NCBI RefSeq assembly: GCF_026230105.1
Contig: NC_079486.1
Location: 2,232,001-2,296,000, forward strand
Origin: Diorhabda sublineata
Lineage: Eukaryota; Arthropoda; Insecta; Coleoptera; Chrysomelidae
Direction of reading: 5' to 3'
Length of the DNA: 64,000 nt
Numbering within the stretch: the stretch's first letter is position 1; the number at the start of each line of letters is the position of its first letter. Both the position numbers and the translations under genes were made by a program. Shown here piece by piece: positions 54,155 through 64,000 of this stretch. Below the pieces are notes generated by a model. The model was given only the letters and a program-made list of their open reading frames with translations. It did not search any database and was not told where the DNA came from.

Positions 54155-54780
54155 ATATTTTGATGATTTTATAATTGGGGGAGTAGATGAGAAAGAACAT
54201 GATGAAATCCTCAAGGAAGTTATTAGTAGAGCAAAAAAATTTGGTATAAAGTTCAACAGATCAACAGATTCAAAGTTTCAGAAGTCGTTTATGTAGGTCA
54301 AATATTTTCAGCTGAAGGAGTTCGGCCAGATCCAGATTATGTAAAAGCCATTTTGGAGCTTGAAGATCCAACTAACAAAAAAGAGCTCCTAAGGATACTG
54401 GGTATGTTAAATTATATCTCAAAATTCGTATCCAAGTTGTCTGAGCTACTATTTCCATCAAGAAACCTTATTAAAAATAATGTAGAGTTTAACTGGACAA
54501 AAGATCTGTCTCTTATATTTTCAAGAATTAAGAATTTAGTATCGAAAATAACTACTTTTTCTAAATTTGACCCTAAGTTGTCTTTAGAAATACAAACCGA
54601 TGCTAGTCAAAATGGCATTGGTGCTTGTCTTATGCAGCAAGGCAAACCAATTGCATTTTGTTCCAGAAGTCTCACAGAAACTGAGTCTCGTTGGACTCAG
54701 ATTGAGAAAGAATATTTAGCTATATCATACAGCTTATAAAAATTGCATCATTTTTATTTGGGAGGCATATTGTTGTAAAA
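54155..54780 (+). pseudogene. gypsy reverse transcriptase C-terminus and RNase H, internally deleted
   Basis: Begins within the RT active site (YFDDFIIGG, family Y[MIV]DDxL), followed by EKEHDEILKEVISRAKKFG, then after a break VRPDPDYVKAILELEDPTNK and LRILGMLNYISKFVSKLSEL, the RT thumb. RNase H follows: LEIQTDASQNGIGACLMQQG (first Asp) and TQIEKEYLAISYSL (Glu). A stop and shift at 54740 precede VKSDHKPLVA, the next Asp. About 100 or more residues of RT between 54150 and 54155 are missing. Confidence 0.82.
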
Positions 54781-54784
54781 AGTG

Positions 54785-55770
54785 ATCATAAACCGTTAGT
54801 AGCCATCCATAATAAGGATATTTACAAAGTGTCTTCTAGGCTTCAAAGACTGAAGCTAAAACTGCTAAAGTATAACTTCACTGTAGAATACCTTCCAGGA
54901 AAGTTTATGTTTATTGCTGATCTTTTATCTAGATCATTTATCAAATCTAATGTCAAAGATGATCCTGAAACGGAAGAGATTGTACATTCTCTTGAACTTG
55001 ACTTACCCATCTCTAAGGAACGACTCCTTGAATTAAGAAATGCTTCTTCTAAAGATTTGGTTTTATCTAAAACCATTGATTTTTGTGGTGATGGTTGGCC
55101 AGAGGATAAAAAATCTATCACAAATCCAGACATAAAAGCATTGTTCAATCTTAAAGATAATTTGTATGTTCATCAAGGCTTAATTTTTCATGATTATCCA
55201 CTTGTTGTTCCACAAACGTTACGTCACAAAATGTTATCAAAATTACAAGTAGGCTATTTTGGTATTGAGAAGTCTAAAGCTAGGGCAAGAAAACTTTTCT
55301 ATTGGCCTGGTTTGTCTCGAGATGTTCAGGATTTTGTTTCAAAATGTAAAACTTGTTTGAAATATAGTAAAAGTGTAGTAAAAGAGCCACTAATGCAACA
55401 TGAAAGACCAAATGTCCCATTTCTTAAAGTAGCAGCAGATATTTTAACTTATGCAGATAAAGATTTTTTATCAGTAATGGATTATTACAGTAACTGGCTT
55501 GAATTAGCTCCCTTGGATAGTAAAACTGCTTCAGAAATCATTTTGAAATTAAAGTGTATCTTTGCCACCCATGGCATTCCTTCTAGTATCATCTCAGACA
55601 ACATTCCATTTAACAGCTAAAAGTTCAAAGAATTTGCCAAAAGTTGGGAGTTTATCTCAATCCCCACAAGATCCCAAGTCGAACGGACTTGCTGAGAGAT
55701 CTGTTGCCACCTGTAAAAACATTCTTAAAAAATGTAGTAATTTACATACATTTATCCGTTTCTAAAAAAC
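54785..55770 (+). pseudogene. gypsy integrase, disrupted zinc finger and core
   Basis: The tether region LKYNFTVEYLPGKFMFIADL leads to LRHKMLSKLQVGYFGIEKSK and DFVSKCKTCLKYSK. In the family the HHCC finger has H-x-GHFGIxK; here the second His is Tyr. The core has VAADILTYADKDFLSVMDYY and ISDNIPFNS, where SDNGPQF is expected, then a stop. A shifted frame continues PKSNGLAERSVATCKNILKK with the catalytic Glu. Confidence 0.85.
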
Positions 55771-56280
55771 TGCTAGCAGAGTTACCATACGTTAATCAGA
55801 AAAAAATTTGTAAGTAAAGATCTAGACTTAAAAAATATCATGACAGGGGAGCAAAACATCGAGATTCATTTGAAAAGAGTCAAAGTATAATGATAAAGAA
55901 GGATGGTTAGTTGGTACCGGGTGAAGTGGTAGACAAACATTCTACTCCACGTTCATACTTAGTTAAGGAAAATCTAGACAGAGTGGTACGAAGATATTCA
56001 TAATTTTTAAAGAATAACCCTAATCCAGTATCTCTTAGACACTCTTGTTTTGATTCTACTGACAATAATTTGCAAACTTCAACATCAAATAATGTACCTA
56101 GCGTTAAGGAGTCAAGTGATAGTGTTAATGGTAGAAAATTAATGCCAACTGATGACAGTGAACATAATAATAGTGTGGCACATTCTATTTCTGCCAGACA
56201 GTACTACAGGAAGTGACATTTATATAACTCGATCAGGACGATATGTGAATAAGCCTTTGAGATTTAGAGAATAAGCAATT

Positions 56281-56809
56281 TTTTTTGTCTTATTAACAAT
56301 AACAGTTAAAGTTTAAGTTATATGTTTCCTGTTCTAATATGTATATATGTCTATAATCTGGCCGGTCGGTAGTGAGAGCAATAAAAACGCGTGATCGGCT
56401 CATGGAATCCTATTGGTACCTTTTATAACAATTCGTATTGGCTGAAGCAATGTCTGAGAAAGTCAAGTTCACACAGCTACACGTTACATTAATTTATTAT
56501 TATTATATTCTAAAAATTTTATATTATTAATTATTTTAAGCCTTTGTTTTATTATATTATTTATTTATTTTGATAAAAATTAAACTACATTTCTAACATG
56601 CGCTTTTACAGTAAGAACTATGTGACTGTATAATAGGGCATGTTAAACGTGTACTTTAATTTTTATTTTCCTTAATATGTGGTATTATAATTATGTTAAT
56701 TTTATTGTTAAAAGTGGCTGTGACATTCATGGAACTAAATTTAAACTGTCTATTTACGTTATTCAATCTGAAGAACAATCATTTCTAAACGCGTCATTGC
56801 TTTAATACT
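56281..56809. other. No gene recognised
   Basis: Would hold the gypsy 3' LTR, but nothing matches the 5' LTR. AT-rich. Confidence 0.35.
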
Positions 56810-57670
56810 TTTAGATAGGGATATTAAAACATTCGAGGAGGAAGGAAGAAAAATATATTATCTTGACGAGACTTAGGTAAATGCCGGTCACACGGTGAAT
56901 AAAGTGTAGACTGATACTACAGTCTAAAGTGCACGAGATGCATTTATCCGTGGTCTTTCAAGGGGCTTAAAAAACCCGACGGGCAAAGGACAAAGATTAA
57001 TAATCTTACATATTGGCTCCGAAAATGGTTTGTAGAGAATGGACTAGATATGTTTCAATCCAAGAAAACGGGTCACTATCATGAGGAGATGAACTCAGAT
57101 AGGTTCGAGGGTTGGTTTAAGGGAATTTTAAATAAACTTGAGGACGGATCAGTCATTGTAATGGACAATGCATCCTACCATTCCAGAAAATTAGACCAGT
57201 GTCCCACAAGTTCCACAAGAAAAGCGTACATACAACAGTGGTTAAGGAAACGAAATATTAATTTTGAATACCAATATGGCGCGGGCAGAACTATTGGCAT
57301 TGGTTAAAGAGAATCGGCCATTAGTCCAAAGATATGTCGTTGATGAGATGGCCAAAGAGAAAAATAAAATTGTTTTACGATTGCCACCTTACTATTGTGA
57401 ATTCAACCCAATTGAACTCATATGGGCACAAATGAAGGGTGAGGTAGCAAGGAAAAACACAACATTTAAAATTAGTGATATACAATTTTTATTTACTAAA
57501 GCTTTAAATAATGTTACCCAAACCAATTGGAGTAAGGCAATCCAACATGTCCGCTTTTTCGAAATAAAATGTGGGACATTGATAATTTAATGGAAAAACA
57601 AGTGGAACCTCTAATAATAAATTTCAGAGCTAATTCGTCCTCGTCGGAATCAGATTCCGATATAGATTAA
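56810..57670 (+). pseudogene. Long-spacer DDE (Tc1/mariner-superfamily) transposase, copy 2
   Basis: Pieces in order: IYYLDET and VNAGHTVNKV (first Asp; a stop replaces Trp in DETWVN); GLKNPTGKGQRLIILHIGSE in a shifted frame; KTGHYHEEMNSDRFEGWFKG; SVIVMDNASYHSRKLDQCP (second Asp); QQWLRKRNINFEYQ; a shift; RAELLALVKENRPLVQRYVV; LRLPPYYCEFNPIELIWAQM (Glu) and a C-terminus ending SSSSESDSDID at 57670. The 80-plus-residue gap between second Asp and Glu is much wider than in classical Tc1 (34). Only a few breaks occur, so this copy is much younger than the one at 7.4 kb. Confidence 0.82.
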
Positions 57671-58764
57671 AATAAAAATTCATCCCCCCTTATATCCCTC
57701 TCAACCACCTTTTTTGAAAACAAAGAATTTTATTCAGGAAAGGACCTTGTGTTGTTTATAAAGATTATTATTATTTATATCGTTTTGTATGAATTTACTT
57801 TATAACCTTTGATACGTATTTGAATAAAACATATAGCACATTTCTTTCTGAGATATTACTTTACAGTATTAGGTACTTTTACATTTTTATTTAATATACC
57901 ATAAATTTGAAAAACCGTCTAGCTATTTAAGGTTAGGGAAAACAAAATTACGACTAAAATAATAATTATATATATTTATATAGATACTTTTAAAAAATCA
58001 AGGCAACGTGTGAAATATGTAGGTATAACATTTAGTAGTGAACGAAGATTTTAATGTATAAATGCTATGCAATTGATAAATAAAAGTATTATTTATATGA
58101 TATGATATTAAAATAAAGTATTTAAAATTCAAATATAAATGTTAGTTTGAAAAAAGCATTTAAAATTCAATTCAAATTTGCCACTAAATACCTTTTAGTG
58201 TTGTGTATGGTGTGATTCAGGCTTATAATTTCTCTCTCACGCACTACGCACGTGATTACTCTCTGTAATGAGCGACCATACTATAGTATATAGTCATTTT
58301 CTTTTATTTCAAAGTTTCATTTATTATGTCTAGTTAAGATGTCTCGGTATAATTCCACAATCCCGCTAATATCCATCAATTTGATGCCCAATTCCAAAGA
58401 AGCTCAACATTTTTTTCCAGCCACAATTACGGGTGAATATTGTTACGTATCGTAAAAAGAATAAAAAAATAAAATTTACATTTCAGTATTTTACAATGCT
58501 CAACGATATGTCGAAGAAATGGAACACGAGTTAGGAACAAAGCACATTTGTTCTTGTTCCGCCGGACAGTATAATAGAGAGTGAGGTGGTATCAGTAGTA
58601 GTAAATGCAGCACACAAATTGTCCTCGCGTACTTTATGAAATAATCATCACTTTTCCCCTTTTGTTTTCTATTATCATCTTCATTGGACAGATGACGACC
58701 TGCTACTTCAGTGTGTTTTATATTCCGAAGTATTTGCTGATGAGAGTATGAAACCTTCAAAACT
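57671..58764. other. No gene recognised
   Basis: AT-rich; an 86-codon minus-strand frame at 58500-58760 has no recognised similarity. Confidence 0.4.
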
Positions 58765-59195
58765 GTGAAGACTTTTCACAAAAAAAAACATGTGTATTTC
58801 TTTCAGTACAAAGAAAAAGAATTCTTAAAGTCAAACTCAATAATGAAAACATCAATTTCTGGTGAGAAAAATAGACAAGCTACAATTGCATCATATCGCT
58901 TATCCTTATTGATAGCTAAAAAAGGAACAGAACACTCTGTAGGGTAAAATTTGAAGTTTCATTTACAAGGAAACAAAAAAAAATCGATCAAATTCACAGT
59001 TACAGTTTTAAAACAAACTTTTCACTTCAATTTGATGAGAGTACTGAAGCTGCTGGCCAGGCTAATCTATTAGCCTTTCTGGCTTGTACATTTCATTAAG
59101 TCGCGGCCTAAGCAATCCCGACTTTTTAACATTCTGTGCGATAAAATGAATGAAAGTGCTGTCAAGATTTTTTGAGCTTGTTAATGAATTATGAT
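58765..59195 (+). pseudogene. hAT-type transposase deletion derivative, copy B
   Basis: The frame MKTFHKKKHVYFFQYKEKEF, then SGEKNRQATIASYRLSLLIA and KKGTEHSVG is the start of SCAND3/ZBED-like hAT transposases (SGEKENEAxxRASYRVSxxIAKxGKxHTIGE in the family). Next comes LDEST-like FDESTEAAGQANLLAFLACT, and then FIKSRPKQSRLFNILCDKMN, which matches 22.27-22.21 kb on the minus strand. The parts between are missing. Confidence 0.65.
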
Positions 59196-59430
59196 TGTTT
59201 TTGTTGTAAAATGACACGATGGGGCATAATTTTATCTTTTTGGTTTTCTTATTTCTTGTTCCTTGTTGTCTTCATTTTACACTTTTGACTTTTCTGTTTC
59301 TTGTTTTTTGTTTTCAGCATCATTTTCCTCATCATGGCTCTTCTTCACATTACTTTCATCTTGTTTTTGACTTAAATTGACTAATAATTATAATAAATAA
59401 GCATATCCTCATTAAAAACCTATATAACTA
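59196..59430 (-). repeat. Tail of the dispersed hAT-derivative repeat
   Basis: GTTTTCAGCATCATTTTCCT and CACATTACTTTCATCTTGTT match, inverted, 22080-22150 and 16620-16710. Thus the same hAT-to-tail junction occurs twice. Confidence 0.65.
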
Positions 59431-59893
59431 GAGCCAGATTCTTATTAATTTTTAATAATATTACTATGTATAAATAAATATTTTTGAAACGTAACATGCA
59501 TCCAGATAGTAAACAAATAAATTGTAAGATTTGACAACATTGAGGTTTACTGTAAGTTGTCTTCAATTATATTCAAACATGCCAGCTGGGTTCATCTTTT
59601 TTATTCAAAGTAAACCAAAGTTTCAAACAAAGGAACTTCGGAATTCATTATAATGATAGGAACGGAATTGGTATCTAGTTGGAAAACTTACTTATGTTAT
59701 ACGTGAATATTAGGTGAATATAGTTTAAGTAATGAATTAAGTTCTGACTGAAAATGTATATATTTATTAAATTTTGATTTTTATAGTAGGTATGTACAAT
59801 TATTTTTCACATTTTCTACGCCTTTAACTAAGTAATTTGATATTGCATGTCGTATTCTTTCATTTGATTTTACCATCATAATCATCATCTTAT
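59431..59893. other. No gene recognised
   Basis: AT-rich spacer before the copia LTR. Confidence 0.35.
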
Positions 59894-60260
59894 TGATGTC
59901 AGAGTATTGGACTTAATATACCTATAGGTACTTGTGTATTTAAAAATGCTCAAGTACACACCACAATGTTTAATGTTGATGAATATGATTTAAACAAGCT
60001 AAATGCAAGTATTTGAATATCTTTTTGTTAATATTGACAAACAATATAGTTCTGTGGTCAAACCTAAAAAATGTGTTTCATATACAAAAAAAAAGAAGAG
60101 AGCGGGAAGCTGAGTAGACAGACTGAAGGTGGTGGCGAAAGCATGGTCGACAGAGTGAATTAAGTTTTTAGTTATTATTATAAAGAATTATTGTAGTCAT
60201 TTTGTTCCAATAAATAATTTCATTTAACACACTCTATACAACGCACATTTAAACCTAACA
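59894..60260 (+). repeat. Probable 5' LTR of the copia element
   Basis: The end at 60260 (AAACCTAACA) is set by the PBS. The start is a guess at TGATGTCAGAGTATTGG. No 3' LTR lies in the window to compare. Contains ATAAATAATTT polyadenylation-like sequence near 60210. Confidence 0.4.
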
Positions 60261-60262
60261 TC

Positions 60263-60276
60263 GGTTATGGGCCCAG
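60263..60276 (+). other. copia-type primer-binding site
   Basis: GGTTATGGGCCCAG. Drosophila copia primes with an internal fragment of initiator tRNA-Met at the sequence GGTTATGGGCCCAG, so this supports a true copia lineage. Confidence 0.8.
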
Positions 60277-60331
60277 AGGGAGTGTGTTAAAAGTGGAAAA
60301 TTAAAAGGTTACTATAACAAAAAGGAAAAAT

Positions 60332-61030
60332 ATGGCGAGGATGGAAAACAAACATGGAATCATTCCATTTAATGGAGATAACTTTGATAATTGGAAATTT
60401 CGGTTAAACTCCGTATTTAAAGCAATGGATTTAAGTGATATCCTAAAAGAAGTACCACAAAGCAATAGGAATGATGATTGGCAAAAGAAAAATAACAAAG
60501 CCTGTATGGTGATTATAAGTGTATAAGTGTAGCAGATACTCACCTAGAATATGTGAAAGAAACAGAGATAGCATACGAGATGATACAAAAATTAGAGTCA
60601 ATTTTTAGTAAAAAAGGTACATGTTCCAAATTTTATTTACTAAAAGAACTAATTGGCCTGAAATATGAGTATGGGAAAAATATGCAAAATCATTTCTCAA
60701 AATGTGACAGAGTTTTTAGAGAACTCAAAAATTCAGGAAGCTCTTTTGAAGAATCTGATATGTCATGTTTCTTATTATTGTCAATGCCACAAGAATTTGA
60801 AAATGTAGTTACAGCATTACGAACCATGTCGGATGATGATCTCAAACTAGAATTTGTCAAACAAAGGCTTCTAGAGTTTTCAGTAAATAAAAAGTTTGAT
60901 AAAAGTCTTAAAAATGTTGGCGAGGTGCCCTCTTCATTTAATGCAGCGCAAAAGGTACTGAAATGTTTTAAATGTGGTAAAATGGGGCACTCTGCAAGTA
61001 TTTGTGGTATAAAATGTCGTGTGTAGTAAA
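60332..61030 (+). pseudogene. copia gag, one frameshift
   Basis: MARMENKHGIIPFNGDNFDN is the copia-type Gag start (I..F.G.NF..WK.R...). A shift at about 60520 (a repeated AGTGTA) leads to VKETEIAYEMIQKLESIFSK, LKELIGLKYEYGKNMQNHFS and LLSMPQEFENVVTALRTMSD. It ends with a CCHC knuckle CFKCGKMGHSASIC. A second partial knuckle (CSKMGHKAKQCF) lies after another shift. Gag coats the element RNA. Confidence 0.88.
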
Positions 61031-61083
61031 ATGGGACATAAGGCGAAACAGTGTTTTAGAAATAAGAATAATAAACAGAGTTA

Positions 61084-63367
61084 AGACATCAATAGAGCTA
61101 GTTATTCCAAAACAGAGGTCGACAATGAACTTGAAGATGATTCTATAGCTTTTTGTGCAATCTCAGATTTTCAGACAAGCAAGACAGAATGGTATGCAGA
61201 TTCAGGAGCAACACACCATTATGTTAATAGAGAAGATCTGTTGGTGAATATGCATAGATTCACAGAACCTAAAATAATACAGCTGGCAGAAGAAGGTAAG
61301 TTCATGGAAGCTACTTGTATCAGAGACATTGAAGCAGTAAGTAAAGTAGAAAATAAAAATGTGCCAATAACAATAAAAAATGTCCTATGTGTGCCAAATT
61401 TAAGATTGAATTTATTATCAATCTCTTCAATAGAAAAAGCCGGTTTTGAAATTGTTTGTGTCGATGGTAAAATCATTATAAAGAAAGGAAAAACTGTGTT
61501 TGTTAAAGGCGCAAGATGTAACAATTTATATAAAATAATTTTTATGTATAACAATAATGAATTTGCAAACTTGGCAGCCAACAATAAGGATAAGCAACTT
61601 TGGCATTTCAGGTATGGTCATTTAAATTACAATTCACTTTTAAAAATTAAAAACTTGAATTTAGTGGATGGGATGCAGTTTGAAAATTCAGAAGTGGAGA
61701 CCATATGCGATGTGTGTGAAAGATGTAAACAAAAATGCTATCCGTACTACTCAAAGATATCTAGATCAAGTAGAGTATTACAGCTTGTACACACGGATGT
61801 CTGTGGTCCAATTAAACGAGTTTCTCGAAATGATAATTTATATTTTGTAACTTTTGTTGATGACTATTCCAGGTTTGTAATGGTTTATATTATCAAAAAT
61901 AAAGATGAGGTATTTAGATGGCTAAAAGATTATGAAGCAAAAGTAGCATCTTTGTTTTGCACAAGAAGGATATCTAAAATTAGATGTGATAATGGTGGAG
62001 AATATCGTTCTAAAAATATTCAAAATTTTTGTTCTGAAAAGGGAATACAAATATCTTACACTCCTCCTTATACTTATACTCAGCTTAATGGAGTTGCTGA
62101 AAGAATGAATCAGACCCTGATGGACAAGGCGAGATCTATGATAATCCAAGCAAACATGGACAAAATATTTTGGGAAGATGCTATCCTTGCAGCCGCCTAT
62201 ATTACAAATAGAACTCAATCATGCTTAGTTAAAAATAAAACACCGTTTGAATTATTTTACAATAAAAAACCCAATGTCGCTAATATGAAGGTGTTTGGTT
62301 GTATTGCATATACAAGAATTCCTGATTCATTAAGAAATAAGCTGGATGAAAAAGGTCAAAAATGCAGATTCATAGGATACACAAAAAATGGATACAAACT
62401 TTGGAATAAAGAAGAAAATAGTGTAATATATTCCAGAAATGTTTTGTTCAATGAAAGGTGTTTCTCTTTAGAAGAAAACAAAAATTGTAATATTCAAGCT
62501 GAAAATGAAGAGTTTGAAGATGAATATAGTAAAGAAAAAGAAGTAAAAAATCTTAGTTTAAATGAGAGAACTCAAGAATCAAGAGAAAATATTCTTGAAA
62601 ATGTTGAAAATAGTACAGAAGAAGAAAGGCCTAAAAGACAAGTGAAGTTACCATTAAGATTCAATGACTTTGAATTAGATGTAAGTTGTTTAGCATTAAT
62701 CTTCGAAATATCAGATGTCCCGAAATCATACACAGAAGCGAAGAAAACTTCAAATTGGCTAAGCTGGGAGAAAGCTATTGAAGATGAACTAAATGCATTA
62801 AACTATAATGACACATGGAAGTTGGTTGAAAGACCAGAAAATGAGGATATAATAAGCAACAGATGGGTGTTCAGAATTAAGGATGATGGTGCAGGTAATT
62901 TTAGTTATAAAGCGAGATTAGTAGCAAGAGGATTTGAACAAAATAATTTCAATGAGTTTGGACAGATACATGCGCCAGTAGCAAGGCTTTCCACTTTAAG
63001 AATCCTAATTTGTATTTGCAATAACTATGATTTACTTTTGGAACAATTGGATGTAAAAAACGCTTTCTTACATAGTAAACTTAAAGAGAAAATATTCATG
63101 GAATTACCTGAAGGTCTTAAAGTAACAGTTGCTGATAAAAATAAGGTTTGTGTGCTAAATCGGGCAATATATGGACTAAAACAAGCACCCAAAGCTTGGA
63201 ATGAAACCTTCAATGATTTAATGGTAAACTTGAATTTTAAAAGATCAAAATCTGACTACTCCTTATATAGTTTCCTTGATCAAAGCATAAGATGCTACTT
63301 AATTCTGTATGTTGATGACATTTTGATTGCGTGCAATGATTCTACTTTTCTCAATCAACTTAGTTAA
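61084..63367 (+). CDS. copia Pol: protease, integrase and most of reverse transcriptase
   Basis: An open frame of about 760 codons from a stop near 61081. Protease WYADSGATHH (61190); gag-pre-integrase LWHFRYGHLNYNSLL and CDVCERCKQKCYP; integrase with VHTDVCGPI (first Asp), IRCDNGGEY (second Asp) and LNGVAERMNQTL (Glu); RT with NRWVFRIKDD, QLDVKNAFLH, LNRAIYGLKQAPKAWNE and LYVDDILIACND. All catalytic residues visible are canonical. The frame ends 10 residues after YVDD in LNQLS, where the family continues; the rest is found after a frameshift. So it is a long but truncated polyprotein. Confidence 0.92.
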
Positions 63368-64000
63368 AGCTATGTCAAACGTTCAAAATAAAAAAAAGTA
63401 TTAATGATGAATTTGATTTCTTAGGTATTAAAATACAGAGGAATCAGAAAAGTGGAGTCATGACTTTAGATCAGATTTCTGCTATCAAAACCTTAGTAAA
63501 AAAATTCAATGTAGAAAATTGTAAGAAGGTCAAAACTCCTATCGAAAAAAATTTGAATTTAAAAAGATGTGAAGAAAGTCAAAAAACAAAATTACCTTAT
63601 AAAGAACTTTAGGGGAGTTTGATGTATATAATGATGGGCACAAGGCCTGATATTAGTTTCAGTATTAGTTTCTTTGGGCAGTTTCAAGATTGCGCTAGTG
63701 ACGAACATTTCAAACATCTTCTAAGAGTACTCAAATATTTCAAGTTTAGCGTTAATTGTAAATTGCATTTTTACAAAGGTGACAGTAAATTAGTTGGATA
63801 CTGTGATGCAGACTGGGCCAATGATATTTTAGATAGAAAATCTATAAGTGGTTATTGTTTTAAACTATTCAATAATATTATTTCTTGGTGCTCTAAGAAG
63901 CAACCATTTGTAACATTGTCAAGTACAGAGTCTGAATTTGTGGCAGTATGTGTTGCATCATGTCAACTACTTTACATTAAAAAATTGTTAGAAGATTTAA
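63368..64000 (+). pseudogene. copia Pol 3' part: RT end and RNase H, frameshifted
   Basis: Another frame reads NDEFDFLGIKIQRNQKSGVM and VKTPIEKNLNL, meets a TAG near 63610, and goes on GSLMYIMMGTRPDISFSISF, LVGYCDADWANDILDRKSIS and WCSKKQPFVTLSSTESEFVA to the window edge. GYCDADWA and TESE are the RNase H Asp and Glu. Breaks: one shift at about 63365 and one nonsense. Confidence 0.85.

Larger units (their letters stand above)
52740..56280 (+). mobile_element. Ty3/gypsy retrotransposon with 5' LTR, decayed
   Basis: Order 5' LTR, PBS, gag, protease, partial reverse transcriptase, RNase H and integrase on the plus strand is the Ty3/gypsy order. All genes are broken, and most of the RT fingers and palm is deleted. 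No copy of the 5' LTR was found downstream of 55.8 kb, so the 3' LTR is missing or heavily changed. Confidence 0.85.
60261..64000 (+). mobile_element. Ty1/copia retrotransposon, continues past right edge
   Basis: PBS, gag with zinc knuckles, protease, integrase, RT and RNase H appear in Ty1/copia order. The pol frame is open for over 2.2 kb. A handful of stops and shifts (60524, 61020, 61081, 63367, 63610) indicate recent inactivation. The 3' end and LTR are beyond the window. Confidence 0.92.

Overview
The window looks like AT-rich nuclear DNA of an arthropod, most likely an insect (possibly a beetle, but species is not shown by the sequence). Nearly everything recognisable is a transposable element, an endogenised virus-like element or tandem repeat. 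I found no convincing host protein-coding gene and no intact tRNA or rRNA gene. Exon-like splice sites, TATA/initiator promoters, and insect-type Ty3/gypsy, Ty1/copia, hAT, P, pogo, mariner, Harbinger and ISL2EU relics all point to a repeat-rich eukaryotic region.

Left third (1-29 kb). A minus-strand Ty3/gypsy remnant runs off the left edge (about 1-2.0 kb, with a tRNA-Ser-type primer site). Next come a tiny deletion derivative of a tyrosine-recombinase (Crypton-like) gene with a palindromic tail, a copia fragment and a degenerate ~23-bp minisatellite. At 6.04-7.36 kb lies a complete-looking DD41D Tc1/mariner-superfamily element with 37-bp inverted termini, a TA duplication, promoter and uninterrupted transposase: the best preserved element here. 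It is followed by a degenerate long-spacer DDE transposase (7.4-8.3 kb), a ~3.9 kb hAT element (8.4-12.35 kb), an ISL2EU element with a SWIM/YqaJ nuclease gene facing its transposase gene (13.1-15.4 kb), a LINE fragment, a 2.9 kb pogo-like element with reiterated GGGGCAAAGTGG motifs (17.77-20.66 kb), P-element pieces, a hAT fragment, and Tc1 and mariner relics.

Middle (29-40 kb). A fragment of a virus-like element (30.1-31.0 kb) is related to the larger one at 41 kb. Then come a second ISL2EU element whose transposase is split by a 363-bp hAT-type MITE, a second mariner copy, a hAT fragment, a hairpin-rich inverted repeat and a Harbinger remnant.

Virus-like block (about 41-48.1 kb). This is the most interesting part: a decayed Polinton/Maverick-type (adintovirus-like) element. 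Two minus-strand genes (a short conserved protein and a capsid-like protein) diverge from a plus-strand series: near-complete FtsK/A32-type packaging ATPase, small protein, retroviral-type integrase and a secreted matrix-metalloproteinase-like gene with propeptide and hemopexin parts but no zinc site. Minus-strand pieces of a protein-primed family-B DNA polymerase follow. Direct-orientation arrays of a ~147-bp satellite lie on both sides (39.5-40.2 and 48.1-52.5 kb); the right array contains a ~1.1 kb higher-order duplication.

Right end (52.7-64 kb). A Ty3/gypsy element with a 216-bp 5' LTR, a second long-spacer DDE transposase, a hAT deletion derivative and a long Ty1/copia element that continues past the right edge. 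In most of these families genes are broken by frameshifts, stops or loss of catalytic residues; the clear exceptions are the DD41D transposase and the body of the packaging ATPase. Coordinates of degenerate relics are approximate because they come from reading alone.
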